DNA of 12,602 bases from Pseudomonadota bacterium (GCA_002704665.1 PAHB01000033.1:1-12602); one strand, 5' to 3'; shown: positions 1 to 6,745, counted from the first letter of the stretch. Numbers and translations: made by a program. Notes: generated by a model not told the origin, from the sequence alone.

Positions 1-179
1 ATTTCACTATTTATAGTTTGCTGAGGTGAATTTTCGCTTGTTGGTTCAGAAGCACCAACTTGGGCAGATGCAAGTAGAAGGGTCGTCAATTCATCCTCGG
101 CGACAGCGAGTTTGATAATTCCTGCGACAAGTAAAGCAGCTAGGGCTAAAAGCCAAACAATTCGTTTTATACCAATCAT
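1..179 (-). CDS. Unidentified exported or membrane-anchored protein (N-terminal 59 aa only)
   Basis: Partial gene: the reading frame opens with ATG at 179 and runs off the left edge. A ribosome-binding sequence TAGGAAA lies a few bases upstream. It follows the flgT stop by 23 bases on the same strand, so it is probably the third gene of the flgP-flgT unit. The visible part has a short basic start (MIGIKR), a hydrophobic stretch at about residues 7-26, then AVA-ED, which could be a signal peptidase I site. A Ser/Pro/Gln-rich stretch follows, like a linker. There is no cysteine, so it is not a lipoprotein and does not look like FlgO. I do not recognise the family; position suggests a role in the flagellar outer rings or cell envelope, but that is inference. 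Confidence 0.7.
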   Translation of the reverse strand, partial: MIGIKRIVWLLALAALLVAGIIKLAVAEDELTTLLLASAQVGASEPTSENSPQQTINSE

Positions 180-202
180 AATATTTCCTATTTTTTTAAT
201 CC

Positions 203-1366
203 TTAAAGTGGCATCGCAGCTATGTTGCTAATAAACTTTGGGTTAGGGCCCGCTATTTTTTTTAGCTGCGCTCTGTCCTTTGTTACTGACTCAACCATCA
301 CTAAAACTGTTTGTTCTAGTACACCTTCCTCTAGCACCCTGAATGGTACTTTCTCGCGATTGGCAATTATAAGATGGTCTCCAGCTTGGATTCCTACCCT
401 AGTGCCTGCGTTAATTGTAAAGGCATCCGCTGTATGATGTAGCACATCAAAGAAAAACGGTTGGCAGCTTAGTTGCCTGTCTATTTCTTGTCCCCAAATT
501 TTAATTGTTTCATTTAATACTGCTGTGAATTCGCCAGGCAATTCTTGACTGGAAATTGAAGCATAAACAGCTGGATACATAATATTTGTTGTTTTATTCC
601 ATATCATCTTTCCAGTGTTGTTCTCTGTTACTGACAAGCTCAATTCTATTGGTTGTCGGCTGCGTTTTTGTAGTTTTGGACTATAGTTGTTGTCAACATA
701 CCGGAGAATTGACTCCATATTTCTCCTTTTTATTTTCCCACTGTATGGCGCATTAACAGAAATATTAAAACTGTATGTGGCTTTGGCATGAGGAGATGCC
801 TCGATGGCTCTATCATAATTTGTTCTGTATTTTTTCACCGATGTTAATAGCCAGTTTTTGTTCAAATGGGTATGCTTAAATAGTCCGCGAGACATATTAA
901 AGGCAACATCGGCTAAAAAATAGCTTCCATAACGTCCATCATTTGGGTAAATGGCCATCTCAACAGCACCCACTCTTTTGTAATCCTGCCTATTTTTTTT
1001 ACAAACCATTTTTGTGGGGCGAACCGCTGTCGCATCCGATCTAATATAGGAGTTTACCTGCATACCTCTTACTAAAACATCTGAATCAATACGCGTGGTT
1101 TCGTGTAAAACCCCTTGGGAATCTAGCCAAGAGGTTGACCTTACGCGACTAGCAGCTTGTTGAGCAGCTTCTATTAACTGATGTCTTATATCGCTCAGTT
1201 TTTTTTCTGCTATTGGGTCTAAAGTCTTTTCCTCTTTTATGGACTCCCTTTCTTCCTGGCCTGTCGTGGATTCTTGACAAAACCCGGCTATTGTAAATCC
1301 AAATAAAACTGTCAGAGTAGCGGCTCTGACAGTTTTTATTTTAAACCTCGGACAAAGATTTAGCAT
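203..1366 (-). CDS. flgT: FlgT-like flagellar H-ring protein
   Basis: A 387-aa secreted protein with a hydrophobic signal region at about residues 14-30, ending near FCQE. The Cys there is preceded by Phe, so it is not a normal lipobox. The C-terminal part (about residues 298-370) has the pattern of the FlgT C-terminal domain: a CQPF segment, INAGTRVGIQAGD, and a closing strand VESVTKDRAQLKKI. Length is close to Vibrio FlgT. In Vibrio, FlgT builds the periplasmic H ring around the LP ring and is needed to place the T ring and PomA/PomB stators, which fits the pomAB genes in this window. It starts 2 bases after the flgP stop, so the two are translationally close; only a weak AAGAAG ribosome-binding sequence lies in the end of flgP. 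Assignment rests on the C-terminal pattern and the flgP neighbour; the middle region is less clear. Confidence 0.82.
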   Translation of the reverse strand: MLNLCPRFKIKTVRAATLTVLFGFTIAGFCQESTTGQEERESIKEEKTLDPIAEKKLSDIRHQLIEAAQQAASRVRSTSWLDSQGVLHETTRIDSDVLVRGMQVNSYIRSDATAVRPTKMVCKKNRQDYKRVGAVEMAIYPNDGRYGSYFLADVAFNMSRGLFKHTHLNKNWLLTSVKKYRTNYDRAIEASPHAKATYSFNISVNAPYSGKIKRRNMESILRYVDNNYSPKLQKRSRQPIELSLSVTENNTGKMIWNKTTNIMYPAVYASISSQELPGEFTAVLNETIKIWGQEIDRQLSCQPFFFDVLHHTADAFTINAGTRVGIQAGDHLIIANREKVPFRVLEEGVLEQTVLVMVESVTKDRAQLKKIAGPNPKFISNIAAMPL

Positions 1367-1368
1367 TA

Positions 1369-1935
1369 TTATACGTTTCTTCTTGCAAGGTAATTAAGAT
1401 ACAAAACACGTAGATCGTTAACCACGGTGCTATCTAGTGAGAGAGTCGTCTCGTAAGTGTCATCTCCAACCGGTGTTATACTTACGACGGTAGCCCCATA
1501 AATTACGCCCTCCACCCTGGATCGGAAGGTATCGCTCATTACAACCATATCAGCAATTGTAGTTGTAGCATCTAAATACTGACCGTAAACCTGCTCTGCG
1601 AGAGATCGATATGCTTCTAATTTCGATGCTCTAATTGCCAATAATCTTTGTTGGGAGGAGTTGTCATGATTTTGTACGCTAATTACAGCGTAGCCGGTTG
1701 CGACTATTGTCTCCCTTTTTTCTACTAACGGTGAAATCATGCTTGATGTTATGTCAGACTCCGAATCTTCGGGCTTATCTACCACCGGATCGTCCAATAA
1801 TGTTTCCTCTACCACCGCTTCGGTCGCAGGCGGAGGCAATTCAGCTTTCATGCTATTAAGGGCTGGACCCGTTTGTGCGCAGCCAACAAGCATTCCCAAA
1901 AGTACAATTATTAAATATTTTGGTAAAATCTTCAT
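1369..1935 (-). CDS. flgP: FlgP-family outer-membrane lipoprotein
   Basis: A 188-aa lipoprotein: hydrophobic signal at residues 8-18 and lipobox LVGC with Cys19 as the lipidation site. Residues 80-184 match the FlgP/LPP20 pattern: ATGYAVISV, then IRASKLEAYRSLAEQVYGQY, then a GVIYGATVVSITPVGDD strand region. FlgP is an outer-membrane protein around the flagellar base; in Vibrio it is needed for motility and in Campylobacter it forms the basal disk. Between the anchor and the domain lies an acidic, Pro-containing linker of about 55 residues, longer than I expect for Vibrio FlgP. Usual partner FlgO is not next to it. The ATG at 1935 has a GAGAG-type ribosome-binding sequence. A sigma-28-type promoter lies about 115-140 bases upstream of the start. 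Confidence 0.9.
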   Translation of the reverse strand: MKILPKYLIIVLLGMLVGCAQTGPALNSMKAELPPPATEAVVEETLLDDPVVDKPEDSESDITSSMISPLVEKRETIVATGYAVISVQNHDNSSQQRLLAIRASKLEAYRSLAEQVYGQYLDATTTIADMVVMSDTFRSRVEGVIYGATVVSITPVGDDTYETTLSLDSTVVNDLRVLYLNYLARRNV

Positions 1936-2049
1936 GTCGTCTCTCTTTGTCCTATAAGATTACGTTCGTGTTCAGTTTGTGATTCCCACTTTCAATACTC
2001 GTTTAATTATCACTCTATTCGATGGAAAGAAGGAGGTTATACTCTCTTT

Positions 2050-2076
2050 TGATCGGCATTTAATCAAGGTTCTTGA
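2050..2076 (-). promoter_or_regulatory. Sigma-28 (FliA) promoter for flgP-flgT
   Basis: On the minus strand the sequence reads TCAAG, 14 bases, GCCGATCA. This matches the flagellar sigma-28 consensus (T[AC]AAG, about 14 bases, GCCGATAA) at both elements with ideal spacing. Transcription would start near 2040-2043, leaving a leader of about 105 bases before the flgP ATG. fliA in this window encodes the matching sigma factor. Confidence 0.78.
2064..2076. repeat. 13-base palindrome overlapping the flgP -35 element
   Basis: TCAAGGTTCTTGA is a perfect inverted repeat with 5-base arms and a 3-base centre. One arm is the -35 box of the flgP promoter. A regulator bound here would block or alter sigma-28 access. 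The TCAA-N5-TTGA outline recalls the FleQ box of Pseudomonas (TCAA-N4-TTGA core), but with one more central base. Whether it is a true operator is inference. Confidence 0.4.
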
Positions 2077-2133
2077 GTTTTTGTATTTTTTATCACAAAT
2101 GAGTTGATTTTCAAAAAAAATGATTGATTTGAA

Positions 2134-2161
2134 TTGCGATGTTTGAGTATTGGCGTAAAAT
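2134..2161 (+). promoter_or_regulatory. Tentative sigma-70 promoter for the FleQ-like gene
   Basis: TTGCGA (2134-2139), a 16-base spacer, and TAAAAT (2156-2161) form a plausible housekeeping promoter about 75 bases upstream of the proposed start. The region is AT-rich, so chance matches are common. Confidence 0.3.
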
Positions 2162-2235
2162 AATAAAAAGCTAGTTATACTACTGTTTATTTTGATGAAT
2201 TTCCAAAAAACTGGTTTAAACCTCAGCGTGGGGAT

Positions 2236-3522
2236 TTGAGCTACGCTATATTCATCAGATTTGTGAAATCACAAATAGCAAAGAAAGTTAAAATTAAGTT
2301 GGATAATACGGAATCCTTAATATCAGGTAACAGTCGCGTAATAACAACGGTAAGAGCGCTGGTTCACAGGGTAGCGAATTCATCTTCGACGGCCTTGATA
2401 ACAGGCGAGAGCGGAACCGGAAAAGAGGTTGTGGCTAAGGAGATGCACCAGCGCTCAGCTCGTTCACAGCAAAAGTTTGTTCCTGTTAATTGCGCAGCGA
2501 TTCCAAAGGATTTGTTGGAAAGTGAATTGTTTGGCCACAGAAAGGGATCCTTTACAGGAGCATTCTCTGACAGAGTAGGGCGTTTCCAGCTTGCAGATCA
2601 GGGTACCGTTTTTCTTGATGAGATCGGTGATATGTCTTCGGATATGCAAGTAAAGCTACTGCGTGTTTTGCAAGAGAGAAAAATTGACCCAATCGGATCA
2701 CAAAAAGAAATATCTATAGACGTTCGAGTGATTGCAGCGACACACCGTGATCTACAAAAAGAAATAGAGTTGGGGAAGTTCAGAGAGGATTTATATTACC
2801 GGCTTAATGTTTTGCCAATTCATTTGCCGCCATTACGAGACAGATTGGAGGATATTCCCTTGCTTTTTAATAAATTTGCGGTCTATCATGCAAAAAATCA
2901 AAACCCTGTTGGGTTGTCTTCTGAATTTTGTGATTTTCTTAAGTCCTACACGTGGCCCGGAAACATTCGAGAGCTGGGAAATTTTGTAGACCGATTCAGT
3001 ACTCTGTTTCCGGGTGAAATTCTGACCACAAAAATTGTACCAGCGAGTATGTTACCCAAAGCTTTGGCAGATAAGCATCCTAACCCGTCTCTATCAATGG
3101 AAAATTTGGTGTTAGGAGCCCATCAACCAGAGCAGTTGGAAGAAAATCACAAGAGGGGTTTTGAAGAAAAATGGGCAGTGTTTTTCGATCAAAAATGGCG
3201 ATTACAGCAAGGCAACGAAAAAATTCCCAATAACGTAGTAGTAAAAGAGTTCGAGAGTGAGGAAAAGGCACGTGCTTGGATTAATAATCAAGGTGGTAAA
3301 AAAAACCCTGTTCTAGAGACTATTATGTTGGCTCAGGGGGAACAGGAATTTCCTAATGATGGTTTACCACTAAAAAAACACTTGGCAGATATTGAAAAAA
3401 ATCTAATCAGACTAGCTTTACAAAGAGCTCAGGGCAATATTTCACAAACCGCCAGACTGCTTAATTTACAGAGAACGACACTTGTTGAGAAAATAAACAA
3501 GTATCAGCTAAAAAGCGGTTAG
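2236..3522 (+). CDS. FleQ/FlrA-family sigma-54 activator lacking the N-terminal receiver-like domain
   Basis: A 428-aa bacterial enhancer-binding protein. Its AAA+ core carries Walker A GESGTGKE (57-64), the sigma-54 contact loop GSFTGA (104-109), Walker B VFLDE (125-129), FREDLYYRL (182-190) and WPGNIREL (240-247). The end (about 376-424) is the FleQ/FlrA type of DNA-binding domain, with GLPLKKHLADIEKNLI and a helix-turn-helix through QRTTLVEKINKY. FleQ normally has about 130 residues before the AAA+ core; here only about 30 precede it, so it cannot have a full receiver-like domain. The linker between core and DNA-binding domain is long (about 275-375) and contains VVVKEFESEEKARAWI. The start is uncertain: I take TTG at 2236 behind GTGGGGA; GTG at 2263 is an alternative. 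It is the only plus-strand gene and is convergent with the DUF1566 gene, 4 bases apart. It may be a second FleQ-like regulator, with a full-length one elsewhere; targets are unknown. Confidence 0.87.
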   Translation: MSYAIFIRFVKSQIAKKVKIKLDNTESLISGNSRVITTVRALVHRVANSSSTALITGESGTGKEVVAKEMHQRSARSQQKFVPVNCAAIPKDLLESELFGHRKGSFTGAFSDRVGRFQLADQGTVFLDEIGDMSSDMQVKLLRVLQERKIDPIGSQKEISIDVRVIAATHRDLQKEIELGKFREDLYYRLNVLPIHLPPLRDRLEDIPLLFNKFAVYHAKNQNPVGLSSEFCDFLKSYTWPGNIRELGNFVDRFSTLFPGEILTTKIVPASMLPKALADKHPNPSLSMENLVLGAHQPEQLEENHKRGFEEKWAVFFDQKWRLQQGNEKIPNNVVVKEFESEEKARAWINNQGGKKNPVLETIMLAQGEQEFPNDGLPLKKHLADIEKNLIRLALQRAQGNISQTARLLNLQRTTLVEKINKYQLKSG

Positions 3523-3526
3523 TTTC

Positions 3527-4099
3527 TTACTTTAAAATTAACATCAGAGGATGGTATTTTTCTTTTCTCATCAGGCAAGATATTCTGCCTTCATAGGAAT
3601 AAAAAGAGCACCCAAACAGGGCGCCTCGCCGAGACACGGTGGCGGTCCAATAGTTTGCAACTTCTATTCCTGGAAAAATGGTCTTATCCAATGCAGGGTT
3701 TCGACATTTTTCTTCTTTTAGGGATTGGATTTCATCATTTGTTGGTAGTCGCCATGTTACCGAGGAATTTTTTGAGAGTTCTGATGGAAATTTCATTGCT
3801 TCCGTCCAGTTAAACACCAAAATTTTTCCTGTGCATTTGCCTTCATTGAACCTTTGCCCCGCGTTGCAACGATACCATTTGAGCCCAGTGGTTTTGTGCT
3901 TTGCAATTCCATTTGTTTCGATCGAAAAGTTTTTGTTTACTTTTCCTTCCAGCAAATTTTCGCAGTTAGGAAGTTCTCGATAATTGTCAAAATCCTGACG
4001 CCAGAGGTAACCTACTAAAATTGCAATTATTATGAGAAAAGTTACCGCTAAGCGGCCGTTTTTTCTTTTTTTTAATTGACCTGATCCCTTAGATTCCAT
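3527..4099 (-). CDS. Membrane-anchored DUF1566 (Lcl-type) protein
   Basis: A 190-aa protein with a basic N-terminus, one transmembrane segment (about 18-34) and a domain predicted to lie in the periplasm. The domain has the DUF1566/Lcl_C pattern: ATGL-type segment HKTTGLKWYRC (68-78), TWRLPTNDEIQSL (115-127), a NPALDKTIFPG segment (134-144), then YWTATVS (150-156). It carries six cysteines after the anchor (46, 78, 89, 132, 164, 175), enough for three disulfides if exported. A good AAGGAT ribosome-binding sequence precedes the ATG. It lies 75 bases behind pomB and may have its own promoter. DUF1566 domains occur in many surface and adhesion proteins with no common function known to me; a link to the stator is suggested only by position. 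Confidence 0.8.
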   Translation of the reverse strand: MESKGSGQLKKRKNGRLAVTFLIIIAILVGYLWRQDFDNYRELPNCENLLEGKVNKNFSIETNGIAKHKTTGLKWYRCNAGQRFNEGKCTGKILVFNWTEAMKFPSELSKNSSVTWRLPTNDEIQSLKEEKCRNPALDKTIFPGIEVANYWTATVSRRGALFGCSFYSYEGRISCLMRKEKYHPLMLILK

Positions 4100-4144
4100 C
4101 CAACGAAAATCCTTAAAATTGATCGCATCTGTAATAAAAAACTT

Positions 4145-4173
4145 ATTATAGATCGAACAACAAAAAAACTTAA
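4145..4173 (-). promoter_or_regulatory. Possible sigma-70 promoter for the DUF1566 gene
   Basis: On the minus strand, TTAAGT, a 17-base spacer and a perfect TATAAT lie between the pomB stop and the DUF1566 start. The -10 and spacing are ideal, the -35 is poor (3 of 6). It would give a leader of about 38 bases and let this gene be expressed apart from pomAB. Confidence 0.42.
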
Positions 4174-4174
4174 G

Positions 4175-5443
4175 CTAGGAGCCATCTACTATGACCTCGA
4201 TTCGTCTATTTTTTGCTCTACCGGACGCCGTGTCGTTTGTATCGATTGGTTTTGTGTCAGCAAAACCTTGTACGGCAATCCTTCCAGGCGCCACTCCTCC
4301 CGCCTCAAGCAAATAGTCGGCAACAGCACCAGCTCTGGCTCCCGAGAGATCCCAATTGGATGAAAAACGATCATTTACCATTACTGGAACGTTGTCCGTA
4401 TGCCCCTCTATACGGACTTGCCCGTTAGTTCCTGCTATGGTGCTACCAACTTTTCTCAAAAGTGGCAGAAAACCAGCTTGGAGGTCGGCGCGCCCTGATT
4501 GAAAGGATCCTTGTTCCGCTAGTCTAACGATAATTTTATCCCCCTCCCTTTCCACCTCTGCCAATCCTTTAGAAATCTCATTCGATAGATCGGCTTTAAT
4601 TTTTTCAAATTGGGCATCAACCTCATTTTCCTGTGCAGTTCCTTGACCATCTGATGCTCCTGTCCCGTCTTTAATTTGAACGGCTGATGTCACTTGCGAT
4701 TGTACTTCGGCAACTTTAGCGAAAAGCTCTATCGTCTCTTGCGCTACCAATCCTGAAACTTTCTCACCGTCGGTTGTTTTTCCACCGGAATTTTGTCCAT
4801 CCTCTTGTGCCTTTCCACCACCGGTAGTGGGTTGTTCTATCATTTCCACCACAACCTTACCATCCTCTGCTTTTACGACAACTTCACCCTCGGCAATTTC
4901 TTTAGCTAAGGCTTGTTCTACAGCTTTGACGTCAGCACTGGTTTCCGACTCATGAGGGTTATCGTCTTTTTTTACTTCAACATTTTCTTGGCTATCATCT
5001 GTAGTTTGCTGTCGAATTGTATTTATTGGGGTCGGCTCTGCTTGGGCTGGAGAAAAGTGCTGAGCGATAATGCTGGTGGCTTTTGGCATTTCGACAACCG
5101 GAATTAACCTTTGAATTCCGAAGGAATTTCTCATTGTGCCGCTAATCTGCTTGAACTTGGGAACATTCATTTCAGCGAATGACAGGATAAGAACAAAAAA
5201 TGCCATTAAAAGAGTTGCCATATCCGCGAAAGTCGCCATCCATGCAGGAGCACCGGCCGGAGGACACTCCTCACACTCGGGACATTTATCTTCTTCCTCT
5301 TCCTCTTCACCGCCGCCGCCAGCTTCAGTGTTTTCCTCTGAGTTTGCTTCTTTTTTTTCCTCAGCCTTCTCTGTGGAATCTGGGGATTTTTTCTCACCCT
5401 CGGTCTGTTCGTCTTCTTTTTGTTCGTTTTCAGATTCAGCCAT
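4175..5443 (-). CDS. pomB: Flagellar stator subunit PomB/MotB
   Basis: A 422-aa stator B subunit, about 100 residues longer than Vibrio PomB. Residues 1-53 are a highly acidic Glu/Lys-rich segment ending in GGGGEEEEEED. Then comes CPECEECPPAGAPAWMATFADMATLL-type sequence (54-79), where PAWMATFAD holds the ion-binding Asp (Asp74) in the single transmembrane helix (about 68-90). Residues 280-418 form the OmpA/MotB peptidoglycan-binding domain: EGHTDNVPV (346-354), SSNWDLSGARA (361-371) and GRAKNRRIEVIV (408-419). Between them is a long low-complexity periplasmic region (about 135-275) with a partial copy of the segment that opens the OmpA domain (178-204 versus 284-311). The CPP-GAP start and SFAEMNVPKFKQI after the helix are PomB-like, hence sodium type. 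It lies 58 bases behind pomA. The ATG has a strong GAGGG ribosome-binding sequence. Confidence 0.95.
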   Translation of the reverse strand: MAESENEQKEDEQTEGEKKSPDSTEKAEEKKEANSEENTEAGGGGEEEEEEDKCPECEECPPAGAPAWMATFADMATLLMAFFVLILSFAEMNVPKFKQISGTMRNSFGIQRLIPVVEMPKATSIIAQHFSPAQAEPTPINTIRQQTTDDSQENVEVKKDDNPHESETSADVKAVEQALAKEIAEGEVVVKAEDGKVVVEMIEQPTTGGGKAQEDGQNSGGKTTDGEKVSGLVAQETIELFAKVAEVQSQVTSAVQIKDGTGASDGQGTAQENEVDAQFEKIKADLSNEISKGLAEVEREGDKIIVRLAEQGSFQSGRADLQAGFLPLLRKVGSTIAGTNGQVRIEGHTDNVPVMVNDRFSSNWDLSGARAGAVADYLLEAGGVAPGRIAVQGFADTKPIDTNDTASGRAKNRRIEVIVDGS

Positions 5444-5501
5444 TAGACCCTCGAAAGATTTCGTTAATCAAACAAAAGTAAAATTTTCTATGTCAAAAAA
5501 C

Positions 5502-6260
5502 TTATGCTGTTGCATCCGTTAGTGCTTGACGTTTTTTCGGAGGTACAAAACCCATCAATACATCAGGCAACAGGCGAGGATTACCGCCTTTTTGAATGAA
5601 CAATACTGCTTCCATGCATAATTCGTTGTTATATGCTTCTTTATCTGCAAGAGTTTGGAGTTTTTGACAGATCGGTAAACATAAGACATTTGCGACAATA
5701 GCTCCGTACATTGTTGTTAGCAAAGCCACGGCCATAGCCGGTCCGATAGATTTGGGATCGCTCATGTTTCCTAACATAAGAACAAGCCCCACCAGAGTTC
5801 CAATCATACCCATAGCAGGTGCGATATCTTGAGCAGAGGAGAAAAAACTTTTTCCCAGTTTATGCCGAGAAGTCATGTGCGTCATTTCAACTTCAAGAGC
5901 TTTTTTTATCAAGGCGCCGTCGGTCCCATCAACCAACATTCTGATTCCTTTTGCAAGGAAAGGATTTTTGATATCTTGACCTTCAAGCGCGATCATGCCG
6001 TCTTTTCGAGCAATTGTACCAAGCTCAACTAGCTGTTCAATCAAAGCTTCTGGGGCATCGACTTTTGCGAGAAGAGTTCTTAAACCTACGCTGATTCCTC
6101 CAACAAACTCCGGAATTGATGATCTCATCATTACTGCTGTTGTGGTGCCTCCGAGCACAATATACACGGACGGCATATCGATAAATGGACCGATATCTCC
6201 CATCGCCATAATAATGAGCCCAAAAGTTCCTACTAATCCGATTAATGTCATTATATCCAT
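5502..6260 (-). CDS. pomA: Flagellar stator subunit PomA/MotA (sodium type)
   Basis: A 252-aa four-helix stator A subunit of normal length. Helices 1 and 2 lie at about 4-20 and 28-46; helices 3 and 4 at about 146-165 and 173-198. The cytoplasmic loop keeps the charged residues that contact FliG: ARKDGMIALE gives Arg85, Lys86 and Glu93. The ion-path proline is Pro148 in DIAPAMGMIGTLVGLV, followed by the GPAMAVALLTTMYGAI helix that is close to Vibrio PomA. Together with PomB it forms the membrane ion channel that drives rotation; the close similarity to PomA rather than MotA suggests sodium. The ATG at 6260 follows AGGAAA; a second in-frame ATG at codon 4 is possible but less well placed. A sigma-28-like promoter lies about 107 bases upstream of the start. 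Confidence 0.96.
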   Translation of the reverse strand: MDIMTLIGLVGTFGLIIMAMGDIGPFIDMPSVYIVLGGTTTAVMMRSSIPEFVGGISVGLRTLLAKVDAPEALIEQLVELGTIARKDGMIALEGQDIKNPFLAKGIRMLVDGTDGALIKKALEVEMTHMTSRHKLGKSFFSSAQDIAPAMGMIGTLVGLVLMLGNMSDPKSIGPAMAVALLTTMYGAIVANVLCLPICQKLQTLADKEAYNNELCMEAVLFIQKGGNPRLLPDVLMGFVPPKKRQALTDATA

Positions 6261-6366
6261 AAGAATTTTTCCTAGCGCTAGCAGCGTTTTTTAAACCAAA
6301 ACCTAATATTACGCGATTTGTATCCTACTGCCTGTATGTTACTAAAAACTTTTCAACTTGTTACTT

Positions 6367-6393
6367 TAGTCGACACGATAGCTTTATTCTTGA
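6367..6393 (-). promoter_or_regulatory. Sigma-28-like promoter for pomA-pomB
   Basis: On the minus strand: TCAAG, 14 bases, GTCGACTA. The -35 and spacing are identical to the flgP promoter; the -10 keeps G-CGA but departs from GATAA downstream. It lies between the small membrane protein stop and the pomA start, giving a leader of about 100 bases. Late-class expression is normal for stator genes. Confidence 0.6.
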
Positions 6394-6414
6394 AAATACG
6401 GAAGGTTTTAACTA

Positions 6415-6633
6415 TCAGTCTTTATTTTTACTCCAAAAATCTTTTTTGATTCTCCAAATGAGCACCAAAAGGAAAAGAAGTAAACAGACGTCGCCGATAA
6501 GCGAGTGGTAGTCGAAATCTGGGATTGCCACTTCTTGATTTGTGCCTATAAAAAAGATTAAGGGTATAACAAGAATCAAAAAATACCGTATTATTAGGCA
6601 GGATTTACAGGTCCGTTTATTTTTCGGGAGCAT
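6415..6633 (-). CDS. Small two-helix membrane protein, unidentified
   Basis: A 72-aa product from ATG at 6633; an in-frame TTG at 6642 would add three residues, and neither start has a good ribosome-binding sequence. Two hydrophobic segments (about 13-30 and 45-60) are flanked by basic ends: a KNKRTCKSC start with Cys9 and Cys12, and a WRIKKDFWSKNKD end. By the positive-inside rule both ends are cytoplasmic and the short acidic loop (NQEVAIPDFDY) is periplasmic. The clean topology argues for a real gene. It sits alone between the fliS terminator and the pomA promoter. I do not recognise the family; no promoter stands out in the 80 bases before it. Confidence 0.6.
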   Translation of the reverse strand: MLPKNKRTCKSCLIIRYFLILVIPLIFFIGTNQEVAIPDFDYHSLIGDVCLLLFLLVLIWRIKKDFWSKNKD

Positions 6634-6713
6634 TTTTAGCAATTATTTGTTGATTGGGTTACTTTTAACTTATGCTGAATCTTAGCAAGATATATGACCC
6701 AAATAAACCCATT

Positions 6714-6745
6714 GCTAATAAGAAACCCACCCAAAAGGGTGGGTT
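6714..6745 (-). terminator. Rho-independent terminator after fliS
   Basis: Perfect 9-base stem AACCCACCC / GGGTGGGTT (6724-6732 and 6737-6745) with a 4-base loop. On the minus strand the hairpin is followed by TTTCTTATT, a T-rich tail. It lies 60-80 bases beyond the fliS stop and isolates fliS from the genes to its left. Confidence 0.88.

Larger units (their letters stand above)
1936..2235. other. Divergent intergenic region between flgP and the FleQ-like activator gene
   Basis: Three hundred AT-rich bases with no open reading frame of note on either strand. It holds a sigma-28-type promoter for flgP (2050-2076, minus strand), a 13-base perfect palindrome overlapping its -35 element (2064-2076), and a tentative sigma-70 promoter for the activator (2134-2161, plus strand). 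The activator frame is open back to a TAA at 2164-2166, but with no ATG, and the extra codons resemble no receiver domain. Confidence 0.7.

Noticed and set aside
1274..1279. Cys30 of FlgT-like protein as a lipoprotein site
   Set aside because: The preceding residues are AGF, and Phe at -1 does not fit a lipobox; an ordinary signal peptide is more likely.
2167..2235. Open in-frame codons upstream of the FleQ-like start, as a possible remnant of a receiver domain
   Set aside because: Only 23 codons after a TAA, no start codon better than TTG at 2236, and no similarity to the FleQ N-terminus.
5136..5522. Plus-strand open frames opposite the start of pomB, one with a long Ser/Pro run
   Set aside because: They are the mirror of the Glu-rich coding sequence of pomB, with no ribosome-binding site or recognisable protein.
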